64,000 bases of DNA from Chitinophagaceae bacterium (lineage in GTDB: Bacteria > Bacteroidota > Bacteroidia > Chitinophagales > Chitinophagaceae). The stretch covers positions 20,005 to 84,004 of the forward strand of contig JAICGN010000006.1 of assembly GCA_025923075.1 (NCBI GenBank), in the 5' to 3' direction. The notes below the pieces were generated by a model. It was not told the DNA's origin. It saw only the letters and a list, made by a program, of their open reading frames with translations, and made no database searches. Made by a program: the position numbers and the translations under genes. Positions 1 through 8,116 of this stretch are shown one piece after another (position 1 is the first letter of the stretch; each line of letters opens with the position of its first letter).

Positions 1-1789
1 CTGAAATGATTTGTTTGTATTTATTCATATATCCGGTCAGTTGTGTAACAAGGGCATCTTCACTTCCACCAATTACATGAACCACATTTTTCATCCAGGC
101 CTTGTCCTGCGTTAAAGGTGATGAACTTGCTTGTGCTGCTTCATATTCCTGGACCTTCGCTAAATAGGTTGCTATTTCAGCGCCATTAATTACTGACAAT
201 CTTCCTATCGGCGTAAGGGGTATTTGTGATCTTACGTCAGCACTCATCAGGATATCGGAAGCCGGAGTTCCAAACGTGGGAACAATATTCAATTTGTCGG
301 ATTCAGGGGTTGCTTCGGTGTAGCGGTATTGATCATAGGTCATTGCATGACCCACCATAAACGCAAATTTTGGTGCTACTGAAAAATTAGCCCTGCCCCA
401 ACGCAAGAAATTCCTGATTGAATTCGGATGTTTCTTTATTCCAAAAGCGAACTGGTCAACCAGTTCGTCGATGTCGCAGATTTTAGCATTGTAAGCGCCA
501 CCAGCCAACGAACTACGATACGCCCTGTAATTCTCTACCGGGTTGGAACCACCGGGACCCGTAAATAATGATGGGTGAGATATGATCAGGTAATCACCCT
601 GGTTAGCAATTAAATTATAGTTGATGAAATTTCTTGGCTTAAAATTCCCTGCAGTAAGAATATTTGAGGCATCAAGACTAATTAATATAAGTTTCCTATC
701 AACCAATGAAGGTTCCAGGGCGAATTTCAAAAGTGCCGGATTTGAAATATCGCCTATATATCTTCGGCCATTAGTAATATCATACAAAACAGGTGACGTT
801 GAACCATAATTGAAATTGGCTATCTCAAGATAATTGCCCGAAGGATTGGCTGCCAATTCAAATTCAAAATTGATTGCACCCCCAAAATTAAAAATCCTCG
901 GATAAAGGAGCTCGTACTGTGCAACTACCAACCTGTCATACACGTAGCCGCTGTAATTTGAAATCGCAATCGTATTAGTTCCATTTATTAATGAGGCCAG
1001 AGGAACATTTACCGATACTTTTGCCTGGTTCAGATAATCAAGTTGCTGGCCGTAAATACTATCCGTATTTAGCCCTATTTTAAACTGCCGCTGGTTAATG
1101 CCATTACCAAAAAGATTAATTCTGAACGTGGCGTCAGGCCCAGATATGGATGGGTATAATGTATGCGTCTCTGAAAACAATTGGCCGGGATAAATATCCC
1201 AGCAAACCCAGCTTTCTCCTCTATCATAAGATGATGAATGAACATATTCTCCGGCGTCTATATAATAGCCAGTATTAATATAATCTTTATAATACTTCCC
1301 TTCTGTAAACATAAAATATGGTTCCGGAGGAAGAATATTACCGGCAACATTATTAACGGCATCCTGCATGCGCAAGTTTCCTCCCGCAGGATTGATTGTA
1401 AGGAAAAACGCCGCCGTATCAGTCTGAAAGCTATGCTTGCTACTTAAAATATAACTTCTGTCACGATAAAGTGTACTGTCGGGTCGCCCATCATTTTTTT
1501 CACCCCAGAATTCAATGAAATCTCCCCCACCCAAAGGTCCCGAAGATACTGATGTATATAGGGCCACTTCTCTCCCATTTCTCCAAAGTTGAAAATGTTC
1601 TGCTGGAGTGTTTCCAATGCCTATAGAAGTGAGGGTGGCCTGCGAAATTCTGTAGAGCCCCGTTTTACCTACCGGAAACTTGTAATAAGTTTTACTGTAG
1701 TCAATCCATTCATTATTGTATGGAAATGGTTGAGCCGTTGCAAACAATCCGGACATCGCAATCAGCAGTGTTAGTAAAAATTTTTTCAT
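1..1789 (-). CDS. C25-family (gingipain-like) peptidase, T9SS sortase PorU-like, 3'-truncated by window edge
   Basis: My own translation of the minus strand from the ATG at 1787-1789 stays open to base 1, so about 596 residues of the N-terminal part are visible. A signal peptide (MKKFLLTLLIAMSGLFATAQ) is followed by beta-rich domains and then by a region typical of C25/PorU proteins: a DYLIISHPSLF segment, an IRNFLRWGRA helix, FAFMVGHAMTYD, and IPLTPIGRLSV with a following KVQEYE helix. In PorU this protease domain removes the C-terminal sorting signal from type IX secretion cargo at the cell surface. The catalytic His and Cys should lie beyond the window edge, so activity cannot be judged. 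It is the second gene of a pair, 26 bp after a PorV-like barrel protein, which supports a sortase role (the PorU2/PorV2 type). It could instead be a secreted C25 protease that is itself cargo. Confidence 0.75.
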   Translation of the reverse strand, partial: MKKFLLTLLIAMSGLFATAQPFPYNNEWIDYSKTYYKFPVGKTGLYRISQATLTSIGIGNTPAEHFQLWRNGREVALYTSVSSGPLGGGDFIEFWGEKNDGRPDSTLYRDRSYILSSKHSFQTDTAAFFLTINPAGGNLRMQDAVNNVAGNILPPEPYFMFTEGKYYKDYINTGYYIDAGEYVHSSSYDRGESWVCWDIYPGQLFSETHTLYPSISGPDATFRINLFGNGINQRQFKIGLNTDSIYGQQLDYLNQAKVSVNVPLASLINGTNTIAISNYSGYVYDRLVVAQYELLYPRIFNFGGAINFEFELAANPSGNYLEIANFNYGSTSPVLYDITNGRRYIGDISNPALLKFALEPSLVDRKLILISLDASNILTAGNFKPRNFINYNLIANQGDYLIISHPSLFTGPGGSNPVENYRAYRSSLAGGAYNAKICDIDELVDQFAFGIKKHPNSIRNFLRWGRANFSVAPKFAFMVGHAMTYDQYRYTEATPESDKLNIVPTFGTPASDILMSADVRSQIPLTPIGRLSVINGAEIATYLAKVQEYEAAQASSSPLTQDKAWMKNVVHVIGGSEDALVTQLTGYMNKYKQIIS

Positions 1790-1815
1790 CGAAGTAAATT
1801 TATCAGGGGTTCGGA

Positions 1816-2931
1816 CTATTTTTTCTTTTTGTTTTTATCATTCACCATATCCAGCTTTAATGAAAACACATGAGTAAACAATGGATTGGATTGATTAGCC
1901 AGGTTAGTAAAGGCATAATCTATTGTCACATTTGAAATCTTAAATCCGGCGCCGGCACTCGGTTGGTATATCCATACTTTTTTCAAATTCAGTGTGTCTC
2001 CATCAGCTAATGCTTGCTGAAAATTATTGATACCCGCTCTTACATAAAATATGTTATTGATATTACATTCAAGCCCGATTTTTGGGTCGGCACTGACGGG
2101 GTCAGCACTTAGCAATGTATTGCGTTTACCATCAAAAGTCAGATCCATATTTGCTTCTGCAAGCAAGCTAACTTTCTTGCTTATTTTGAAATCTCGGGCA
2201 ACACCTAATACAAGTCTTGGTGCAGTGAGCTCAGTAGATTTTACGGGTATCTCGTTATTCGTTAAGTATAAGATTTCTTTTTCCTTTTCGGTAAAAGTAA
2301 ATGACCACGTATTGAAAGTTGTTGTGATATCTCTTCCGGCAACTCCAAATTTCCATTTTCCCTGGACTATTTGAACGCCGGCATCGAGGCCAAAGCCCCA
2401 TGCTTTCGCAAACTTGCCAACACTGCGATGTATAACTTTAGCATTTACTCCAAACTGAATATTTTTATTACTGCTTTCTTTTAGTTTTTGCGCAAGCGAA
2501 AAAATAAAAGCATAATCTGCTGAAGAGAATGCCTGGATATTATTGTAATTGATCGATCCGTCCGGTTCTACCAGGAATAAAGTATTCATGATATCATCTA
2601 CTGCAAAGCGAAGTCCCGTAATGGCAAAAGTTCTTTTATTATTTGTAGTGGGGAATGCAATGCTGGCGAAATCATATTTGCCAATTCCGGCAAAATACTC
2701 GGCATGCATTAAGTTTAACTCCGGATTGTTTTTTACCCCAACGAGGCCTGCCGGGTTCCAATAACCCGAAGTTCCATCTTGTACTGATGCCACTTGTGCG
2801 CCCCCCATGGATAGGCCTCTTGCACCTGCGCCTATGTTCAGGAATTCATTGGAATATTTTCTGAACTGTGAATAGCTTGTCAGAGAAATAAAAGTAATGA
2901 ATAGGGTGAGACAGATGTGTGGTCGTTTCAT
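1816..2931 (-). CDS. PorV/PorQ-family outer-membrane protein (T9SS shuttle-like)
   Basis: 371 residues with a signal peptide ending near SLTSYSQ. The N-terminal motif FLNIGAGARGLSMGGAQVA followed by GYWNPAGL is the hallmark of the PorV/PorQ/FadL-like 14-stranded barrel proteins of Bacteroidota. The rest alternates short beta strands and turns and ends in a strand with aromatic residues before a Lys-rich tail (NDKNKKKK). PorV carries type IX secretion cargo from the translocon to the PorU sortase. Here the gene directly precedes a C25 sortase-like gene in the same direction, so the two probably form a dedicated pair (PorV2-like plus PorU2-like). Family membership is clear; which paralogue it represents is inferred from the context. 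Confidence 0.8.
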   Translation of the reverse strand: MKRPHICLTLFITFISLTSYSQFRKYSNEFLNIGAGARGLSMGGAQVASVQDGTSGYWNPAGLVGVKNNPELNLMHAEYFAGIGKYDFASIAFPTTNNKRTFAITGLRFAVDDIMNTLFLVEPDGSINYNNIQAFSSADYAFIFSLAQKLKESSNKNIQFGVNAKVIHRSVGKFAKAWGFGLDAGVQIVQGKWKFGVAGRDITTTFNTWSFTFTEKEKEILYLTNNEIPVKSTELTAPRLVLGVARDFKISKKVSLLAEANMDLTFDGKRNTLLSADPVSADPKIGLECNINNIFYVRAGINNFQQALADGDTLNLKKVWIYQPSAGAGFKISNVTIDYAFTNLANQSNPLFTHVFSLKLDMVNDKNKKKK

Positions 2932-3102
2932 GGTTCCAATTTTCGGATAAGCATTCTTAAGACAGTTTTCTTCATAAGGTCGGTCGGCCTGTAAAAATAG
3001 ATTTTAAGCGCTGAAATTCATAGGAATCAGCCAAAAATCCAGACTTTGAAAACGAATTAGTTAGAAAAATATTGCCGTTTCACCCTTGGTTTCTTTTTAC
3101 TT

Positions 3103-3110
3103 TACATTTG
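3103..3110 (+). promoter_or_regulatory. -7 box TACATTTG upstream of tyrS
   Basis: Matches the Bacteroidota primary sigma factor -7 consensus TAnnTTTG and lies 17 bp before the tyrS ATG at 3128. The -33 element is weak. The box lies inside the longer reading frame that begins at 3086, so it argues for the 3128 start. Confidence 0.5.
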
Positions 3111-3127
3111 TGGCCAAATCTTTTAAG

Positions 3128-4405
3128 ATGAAACTCTTAGACGAGCTCAGGTGGAGGGGTATGATTCAGGATTTAATGCCCGGAACTGAAGAACAACTGA
3201 ACTCAGAAATGACCTCAGGATATGTCGGTTTTGATCCTACTGCTGACTCACTACATATTGGCAGCCTCGTGCCTATTTTATTGTTAGTGCATTTACAAAG
3301 AGCCGGGCATAAGCCAATTGCGCTGGTTGGCGGCGCCACAGGCATGGTCGGCGATCCCAGTGGTAAGAACGAAGAAAGAAATCTATTGAATGAAGAAACA
3401 TTGCGTCATAACGAGGAGGGAGTAAAGAAACAACTGATGCAGTTTTTGGATTTTGATTCGTCAAAACCAAACTACGCCGAAATGGTGAACAACTATGATT
3501 GGTTTAAAGAGATGTCCTTTCTGTCATTTATTCGGGATGTAGGCAAGCATATTACGGTAAATTATATGACCAGTAAAGACAGTGTAAAAAAAAGACTGGA
3601 GGGTGAAACAGGAATGAGTTTTACTGAATTTACTTATCAGTTGGTACAGGGTTATGACTTTTACTGGCTTTACAAAAACAAAAATGTAAAACTACAAATG
3701 GGTGGTAGTGATCAGTGGGGCAATATCGTAACCGGTACAGAACTCATAAGAAGAAAGGGCAGTGGCAACGCCTTCGCATTTACCTGTCCTTTGATCACAA
3801 AAGCAGATGGCGGCAAGTTTGGCAAAACGGAAAAAGGGAACATATGGCTTGACCCTGCAAAAACCTCCCCTTATCAATTCTACCAATTTTGGCTGAATGC
3901 AAGTGATGATGATGCTGAAAAATGGATCAGGATATTTACATTTCTAAATAAAACAACTGTTGAGTCATTGATCGTTGAACATAAGAAAGACGGCGCAAAA
4001 AGAATACTCCAAAAAAAACTCGCCGAAGAAGTGACAAAATTTGTACATGGCGAAAATGAATTGAAGAAGGCAATTGAAACAACAGCTAAATTATTCGCCA
4101 ATCAACATGGTGCTGCTGAAGACCTGACAATAGAAGAGTTGGAAGGGATGGAAGGAATAGTCAAGATTGATTTTGCAAAAGATAAGATCTCGTCCGGAAT
4201 CGATGTTGTTACATTTTTAGCAGAAACAAAAATCTTTCCGAGTAAAGGTGAAGCTAGAAAAACGGTTCAGGGCGGAGGTATAAGTATTAATAGAAAAAAG
4301 ATTGACAATTTTCAGCTATCAATTGAAAATAGTTTGTTGTTGCACAACAAATACATTCTTGTACAAAAAGGGAAAAAGAATTACTACCTCGTAAACTGCA
4401 ACTAA
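3128..4405 (+). CDS. tyrS: Tyrosine--tRNA ligase
   Basis: 425 residues counted from ATG 3128. An earlier in-frame ATG at 3086 would add 14 residues unlike the family and would precede the promoter box. This class I aminoacyl-tRNA synthetase attaches tyrosine to tRNA-Tyr in the cytoplasm. The HIGH motif appears as HIGS (His43) after [12 protein letters not shown], the tyrosine and ATP site as [11 protein letters not shown], and the KMSKS loop as KFGKTEKG, which is the usual KFGKT form of bacterial TyrRS. An S4-like RNA-binding domain forms the last 65 residues or so ([20 protein letters not shown]). Length and domain order are normal for bacterial TyrRS. It stands alone, divergent from the PorV-like gene. 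Confidence 0.97.
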   Translation: MKLLDELRWRGMIQDLMPGTEEQLNSEMTSGYVGFDPTADSLHIGSLVPILLLVHLQRAGHKPIALVGGATGMVGDPSGKNEERNLLNEETLRHNEEGVKKQLMQFLDFDSSKPNYAEMVNNYDWFKEMSFLSFIRDVGKHITVNYMTSKDSVKKRLEGETGMSFTEFTYQLVQGYDFYWLYKNKNVKLQMGGSDQWGNIVTGTELIRRKGSGNAFAFTCPLITKADGGKFGKTEKGNIWLDPAKTSPYQFYQFWLNASDDDAEKWIRIFTFLNKTTVESLIVEHKKDGAKRILQKKLAEEVTKFVHGENELKKAIETTAKLFANQHGAAEDLTIEELEGMEGIVKIDFAKDKISSGIDVVTFLAETKIFPSKGEARKTVQGGGISINRKKIDNFQLSIENSLLLHNKYILVQKGKKNYYLVNCN

Positions 4406-4445
4406 CTTTAACACCATGGTTTACTAATTCAATTTCATTTGTTGA

Positions 4446-4453
4446 TATTTTTG
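4446..4453 (+). promoter_or_regulatory. -7 box TATTTTTG upstream of the secreted-protein gene
   Basis: Full match to TAnnTTTG, 18 bp before the ATG at 4472. No good -33 element at the usual spacing. An AAAAGGAA stretch just before the start could serve as a ribosome-binding site. Confidence 0.4.
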
Positions 4454-4471
4454 CATTTATAAAAGGAATCG

Positions 4472-5074
4472 ATGAGAGTCTTCTTGATTTTTGTTTCTCT
4501 TTTTTTCTTCAATTCTTGTATTGCGAGCGATTCCACCTATACCATAAAGATTAATTTTCTGTATGGCTCAAGGCCTGCCAAAGGATACCATAAGCAGGAA
4601 TCAAAATTGTTTGGCGGAATAAAAGGCGGTCATGTAAATATTGAAGCGGGGGGTAAAGTACTTGACTTTACACCGGGCAATAATCCGCTTTTTCCCCAAA
4701 ATAAAAAACCAAGCGGTGGTTTTAGTATCAATCAATCTGTTTCCTGGGACGGGGATGATAAATGGAAAACTATAATTGTCCCTGTGTCCGAAAAGCAATA
4801 CATGGAATTACAGGAACTATTTGATTCGGTTGCCGCGCAGACTCCTTATGACTATGCAATCTTTGGAATGCGATGTGCGGCAGCCAGCTATGACGTATTG
4901 AGTAAAATCGGTTTATTTAAAGAATATTCAAACACAAAAAATGTTACTACACATTTTTATCCAAAGCTGTTGCGAAAAAAAGTTTTGAAATGGGCCGACG
5001 AAAATAATTATACGATCATCTCGAATGAAGGCAGATCTTCAAGAAAATGGGAATCCGACAAAGGATTGCTATAA
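4472..5074 (+). CDS. Secreted protein, possible permuted papain-like (NlpC/P60-type) fold
   Basis: 200 residues. The N-terminus is a signal peptide with a cysteine at its end (FFFNSCIAS), so it may be a lipoprotein, although the lipobox is loose. I do not recognise the family with certainty. A conserved-looking His in IKGGHVNIEAGGKVLDFTPG comes before a Cys in PYDYAIFGMRCAAASYDVL. This His-before-Cys order, with the Cys opening a helix, is what circularly permuted papain-like hydrolases of the YiiX/DUF4105 kind show. The function is therefore an inference. It follows tyrS by 66 bp and its end overlaps the convergent SGNH hydrolase gene by 6 bp. Confidence 0.6.
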   Translation: MRVFLIFVSLFFFNSCIASDSTYTIKINFLYGSRPAKGYHKQESKLFGGIKGGHVNIEAGGKVLDFTPGNNPLFPQNKKPSGGFSINQSVSWDGDDKWKTIIVPVSEKQYMELQELFDSVAAQTPYDYAIFGMRCAAASYDVLSKIGLFKEYSNTKNVTTHFYPKLLRKKVLKWADENNYTIISNEGRSSRKWESDKGLL

Positions 5075-5734
5075 ATTTTTAAGCACTTTCCACATTTCCT
5101 CTGCCACTAATTGATTGCCTTTCGCATTTAGATGAACTCTATCAGTAGTTAGAATACCACGATCCTTATTGTCTGAGTTATTTTTGAGATTGTAATCAAG
5201 GAATGCTTTTCTCAGATCAACGATTCGGAGTTCATTCTTTTTGGCAATTCGCCTGATGATATTACTATATTCATTCATATCACCATCCTGCGGGTTACTG
5301 AAATCCGTCTTCTCCCCTATCGCTGCCGGGGTGCACAGAATTATCTTACTGTTTTTTGCTTTTAATTTATCAATGATTGCCTGGTAGAATTTTTCAAACT
5401 TATCCGCATCGGTGCCTGTGCCCGAAGAAGATTTGTGCCAAACATCATTCACACCAATGTAAATCACAACCACATCGGGATCCTTGGCAAGCACATCGTT
5501 TTCGATTCGTAAATACAGATCATATACTTTATTGCCGCCAATTCCTGCACCAATAAATTCATAACGATCGGCCTTCCCTTCTCCTTTACACATGCTGTCA
5601 ATCTTCATGATGTAACCACCCGCATTTACACCTGCCTGTGTTATTGAATCACCAAAGAAAACAACTCTAGTCTTCTTTTGAGAAACAAAAGATGTTATTA
5701 GCATAACAATTATTGAAAAGAAAAGAACCTTCAT
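5069..5734 (-). CDS. SGNH/GDSL-family hydrolase, secreted
   Basis: 221 residues from the ATG at 5732-5734. A longer frame starting at 5815 adds 27 residues before the signal peptide and overlaps the upstream stop, so the shorter start is preferred. The signal peptide is MKVLFFSIIVMLITSFVS. All SGNH blocks are present: GDSIT with nucleophile Ser30, GIGGNKVYD (oxyanion Gly), GVNDVW (block III Asn) and TTDRVHLN (Asp and His of the catalytic triad near the C-terminus). Such enzymes are esterases or acylhydrolases, often deacetylating polysaccharides; no substrate can be named. The gene follows the cyanophycinase gene in the same direction with a 77-bp gap. Confidence 0.85.
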   Translation of the reverse strand: MKVLFFSIIVMLITSFVSQKKTRVVFFGDSITQAGVNAGGYIMKIDSMCKGEGKADRYEFIGAGIGGNKVYDLYLRIENDVLAKDPDVVVIYIGVNDVWHKSSSGTGTDADKFEKFYQAIIDKLKAKNSKIILCTPAAIGEKTDFSNPQDGDMNEYSNIIRRIAKKNELRIVDLRKAFLDYNLKNNSDNKDRGILTTDRVHLNAKGNQLVAEEMWKVLKNL

Positions 5735-5811
5735 GAAAATACATTTGACACAATTTAAAACAAAAAAGCATCCGCCGTTGGCCGATGCTGACTGCTGCAA
5801 ACCTAAAAGGA

Positions 5812-6705
5812 TCACTCAACATCTACACTCTTCTTAATAACTGCACCATCACTTGCTTCCATTAAAAATTTTCTTTCACTGATAATGTACCCATTCCCTT
5901 TCTCACAAAAATGAACTTTCAAGTTTTCGATCGAGATCGGGTTCCCATCCGGAATATCACCAATATTGTTGTGCAATATGTCATGGCCATCAATAATCAC
6001 AACCAGTCCGCTGCCGATTGCTTCCATCTTATCTCCTCCTGTAATTAACATGCCGGTATCTTCACCAAGCCCAATTCCAATACAACTGGGGTTAGTAGCA
6101 ACCGCCTGCGCCAGCCTTCCAAACCTCCCCCGTTTTTCAAAATGAGAATCGATAATTACCGGATCAATAAATCCAAGCCCCGTAGTGATCTTTACTTCGC
6201 CTTTTAAATGGGCCCTTGTCGCATTCCCTTCGTAGATCATTGTTTTACTCATCGCCATTGCACCCGCTGATGTTCCGGCAATCACAAAGGCCTCGGTCAT
6301 ATAACGCCGCTTCATGATCGCAAGAAACTCTGTACCTCCATCTGTAACGCTTAACCGTAATTGATTTCCCCCGCTGAACATAACCGCATCGCAGTTTTTT
6401 ATTCGTTCGAGGTACTCTTTATTCAGCGTATCCTGCCTGGTACGAACATGCATTATGTCAACATTCATGCAACCGATCTTTCCAAATGCGTTCCGGTAAT
6501 TCTCCCCTACCTCCATTGGAATAGTAGAAGCGGTAGTGATGATCTCAATTCTTGCGTTGGGACCACCAGCTTCCTGTACCACGCGGCGTAAGATGCCAAG
6601 CTCAAAAAAATTAAGATTACTGCGAAAGACTTCCCCGGCTTCAAGATCGGTGCCTTTATCTTCAGCACCACCGATTGCAATAAGTTTTCCTTTAGGAATG
6701 CTCAT
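5812..6705 (-). CDS. Cyanophycinase (peptidase S51 family)
   Basis: 297 residues with no signal peptide. It begins with the family's KGKLIAIGGAEDKG and carries the serine nucleophile in the elbow GTSAGAM (Ser146), preceded by MFSGGNQLRL; VIIDSHFEKRGRFGRL supplies the conserved His region. Cyanophycinase cleaves cyanophycin (multi-L-arginyl-poly-L-aspartate) to beta-Asp-Arg dipeptides. No cyanophycin synthetase or isoaspartyl dipeptidase lies next to it, so the enzyme may scavenge polymer made by others or act on a related beta-aspartyl peptide. An ATP-grasp peptide ligase occurs 33 kb away but is not cyanophycin synthetase. Confidence 0.88.
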   Translation of the reverse strand: MSIPKGKLIAIGGAEDKGTDLEAGEVFRSNLNFFELGILRRVVQEAGGPNARIEIITTASTIPMEVGENYRNAFGKIGCMNVDIMHVRTRQDTLNKEYLERIKNCDAVMFSGGNQLRLSVTDGGTEFLAIMKRRYMTEAFVIAGTSAGAMAMSKTMIYEGNATRAHLKGEVKITTGLGFIDPVIIDSHFEKRGRFGRLAQAVATNPSCIGIGLGEDTGMLITGGDKMEAIGSGLVVIIDGHDILHNNIGDIPDGNPISIENLKVHFCEKGNGYIISERKFLMEASDGAVIKKSVDVE

Positions 6706-6723
6706 TTAAAGGGTTTGATTAGC

Positions 6724-6760
6724 GACAAATATAATCAGGATGACTATAACGTATTTGTCG
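6724..6760 (-). promoter_or_regulatory. Promoter box of the cyanophycinase gene inside an inverted repeat
   Basis: On the minus strand TATATTTG (6732 to 6725) matches TAnnTTTG, 20 bp before the cyanophycinase start. It overlaps one arm of a perfect 9-bp inverted repeat, CGACAAATA at 6724-6732 and TATTTGTCG at 6752-6760, with a 19-bp spacer. The second arm sits near the -33 region, so the repeat could be an operator. Confidence 0.35.
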
Positions 6761-6950
6761 TTGCTGGCATTTTGTTAATATGTGGAAAATTATGGGCCTT
6801 GCCGTATGAGTTTTATTAAGCCTCGTTGGGACGCACAGCCTGCGCTGAGCGAAGCGAAGTGTTCATCTGAGCATTTACGCGAGCCTGGTTAAAATGGGAA
6901 ACTTGTTAAAGGATTATTTTCCGCTGCTTTCGGACAGCAACCTTGAAAAT

Positions 6951-7667
6951 TCATCGGCACGGAATTACAACATCGTGATGCGCATTGTCAAACTCAGGGC
7001 TAACAAAAGGAATTCCCAGATTCATTCCACGAAGGATTAATAACACGGCCATAAAAAAAAGCAGTGCAGGAACAGCCTTGTGGATCTTCTGACGAATAGA
7101 TTGATTTAGATAATTTCCCATTAATACTGTTGCAAACATCATCGGAAATGTACCCAAGCCAAAAAACAACATGAACATACCGCCATCAAGCGGGCTGGAT
7201 AAAATAATCGATGAAGTTAGCGCCAGATAAACAAGACCGCAGGGAAGAAAACCGTTCAGTACGCCAATATAAAATGACGAGCTGAGTTTTTTCGACTGAA
7301 ATAATCTACCAAGTTGCTGCCGCAACAACCCAAATGGTTTACTCAATATTGTGACTGTAGAAAAATGAAAATATTTTTTTGGAAAAAGAAGATACAGCAG
7401 AATGACCGTTCCCAAAGCTATCGATAAGCCACTTTGCCATCTTGCTGCAATCATCAAATTGCCAAGTGAACCAAACAGTAAACCCATGCCGGCATAAGAA
7501 AAAATACGACCACTGTTATAGATTAACCCTCCGGAAATACGTGAAAGACCGCTTTTCTGTGACGCGGGCAATGATAATGCTAATGGTCCGCACATACCAA
7601 CGCAATGCAGACTTCCTGCGAATCCCATTACAAAAGCTGATCCTATCAATTCAGTACTGATCGGCAT
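6951..7667 (-). CDS. Sulfite exporter TauE/SafE-family (CcoI-associated) membrane protein
   Basis: 238 residues from the ATG at 7665-7667. A longer frame from 7736 would overlap ccoH, whereas this start leaves a 1-bp gap. About six membrane segments. The first contains AGSLHCVGMCGPLALS, with the Cys-x3-Cys pair typical of the UreH-like/DsbD_2 transmembrane family found at the end of cbb3 oxidase operons in Bacteroidota. The family is linked to copper or heavy-metal handling in oxidase assembly; direct sulfite export is unlikely here. It is the last gene of the cco operon. C-terminal His and Cys residues (NAHHDVVIPC) could also bind metal. Confidence 0.8.
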   Translation of the reverse strand: MPISTELIGSAFVMGFAGSLHCVGMCGPLALSLPASQKSGLSRISGGLIYNSGRIFSYAGMGLLFGSLGNLMIAARWQSGLSIALGTVILLYLLFPKKYFHFSTVTILSKPFGLLRQQLGRLFQSKKLSSSFYIGVLNGFLPCGLVYLALTSSIILSSPLDGGMFMLFFGLGTFPMMFATVLMGNYLNQSIRQKIHKAVPALLFFMAVLLILRGMNLGIPFVSPEFDNAHHDVVIPCR

Positions 7668-7668
7668 T

Positions 7669-8106
7669 TTAAAAAAATAACTTTTTCTCGAAATAATATT
7701 TGACCCCATCAACCTCCCATGATAACTTGAGTTCATACTTGCCTTTCATTGCTGCAGGCAAGGGTTGTGTAAATTCATTTTCATTTATGTTGATTGATTT
7801 TCTGAAATCTCTTTTAGCATCCGCCGGATAGTAGAGATAAAAATCAATTATCTTTTCCTTATTCCTCATTTCCGCTGGAAAGCTTATACTTAACTCAGAT
7901 GCATATTTTTCTACAATAAGCGATGTTGAAAGTTTTGCCGTATTCGCAGCCTGATCGATCACCTCTTGATACTTCAATTCCTGGTCGTAATAGTCTTTGG
8001 TGACAAGGTCAAACTTCTCGCTGCTTGCTTTAAAAACAAGAAATCCCATGCCTGCAACAAATACTATATAAACGAATGCAATTTTATAACCCCACGATAA
8101 TTTCAT
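7669..8106 (-). CDS. ccoH: FixH/CcoH-family cbb3 oxidase assembly protein
   Basis: 145 residues. A single N-terminal membrane anchor (WGYKIAFVYIVFVAGMGFLV) is followed by FDLVTKDYYDQELKYQEVID, the conserved start of FixH proteins, and a beta-rich periplasmic domain. FixH/CcoH is needed for stable assembly of the cbb3 oxidase and interacts with the copper ATPase CcoI. The position between ccoG and the TauE/SafE gene, with 10-bp and 1-bp gaps, is the standard Bacteroidota order. Confidence 0.9.
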   Translation of the reverse strand: MKLSWGYKIAFVYIVFVAGMGFLVFKASSEKFDLVTKDYYDQELKYQEVIDQAANTAKLSTSLIVEKYASELSISFPAEMRNKEKIIDFYLYYPADAKRDFRKSININENEFTQPLPAAMKGKYELKLSWEVDGVKYYFEKKLFF

Positions 8107-8116
8107 AAATTATTTT

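Noticed and set aside
6810..6900. GC-richer stretch with TGAGCGAAGCGAAGTG between the cyanophycinase and TauE/SafE genes
   Set aside because: It looked like a dispersed repeat remnant, but no second copy exists in the window, so a repeat cannot be supported.
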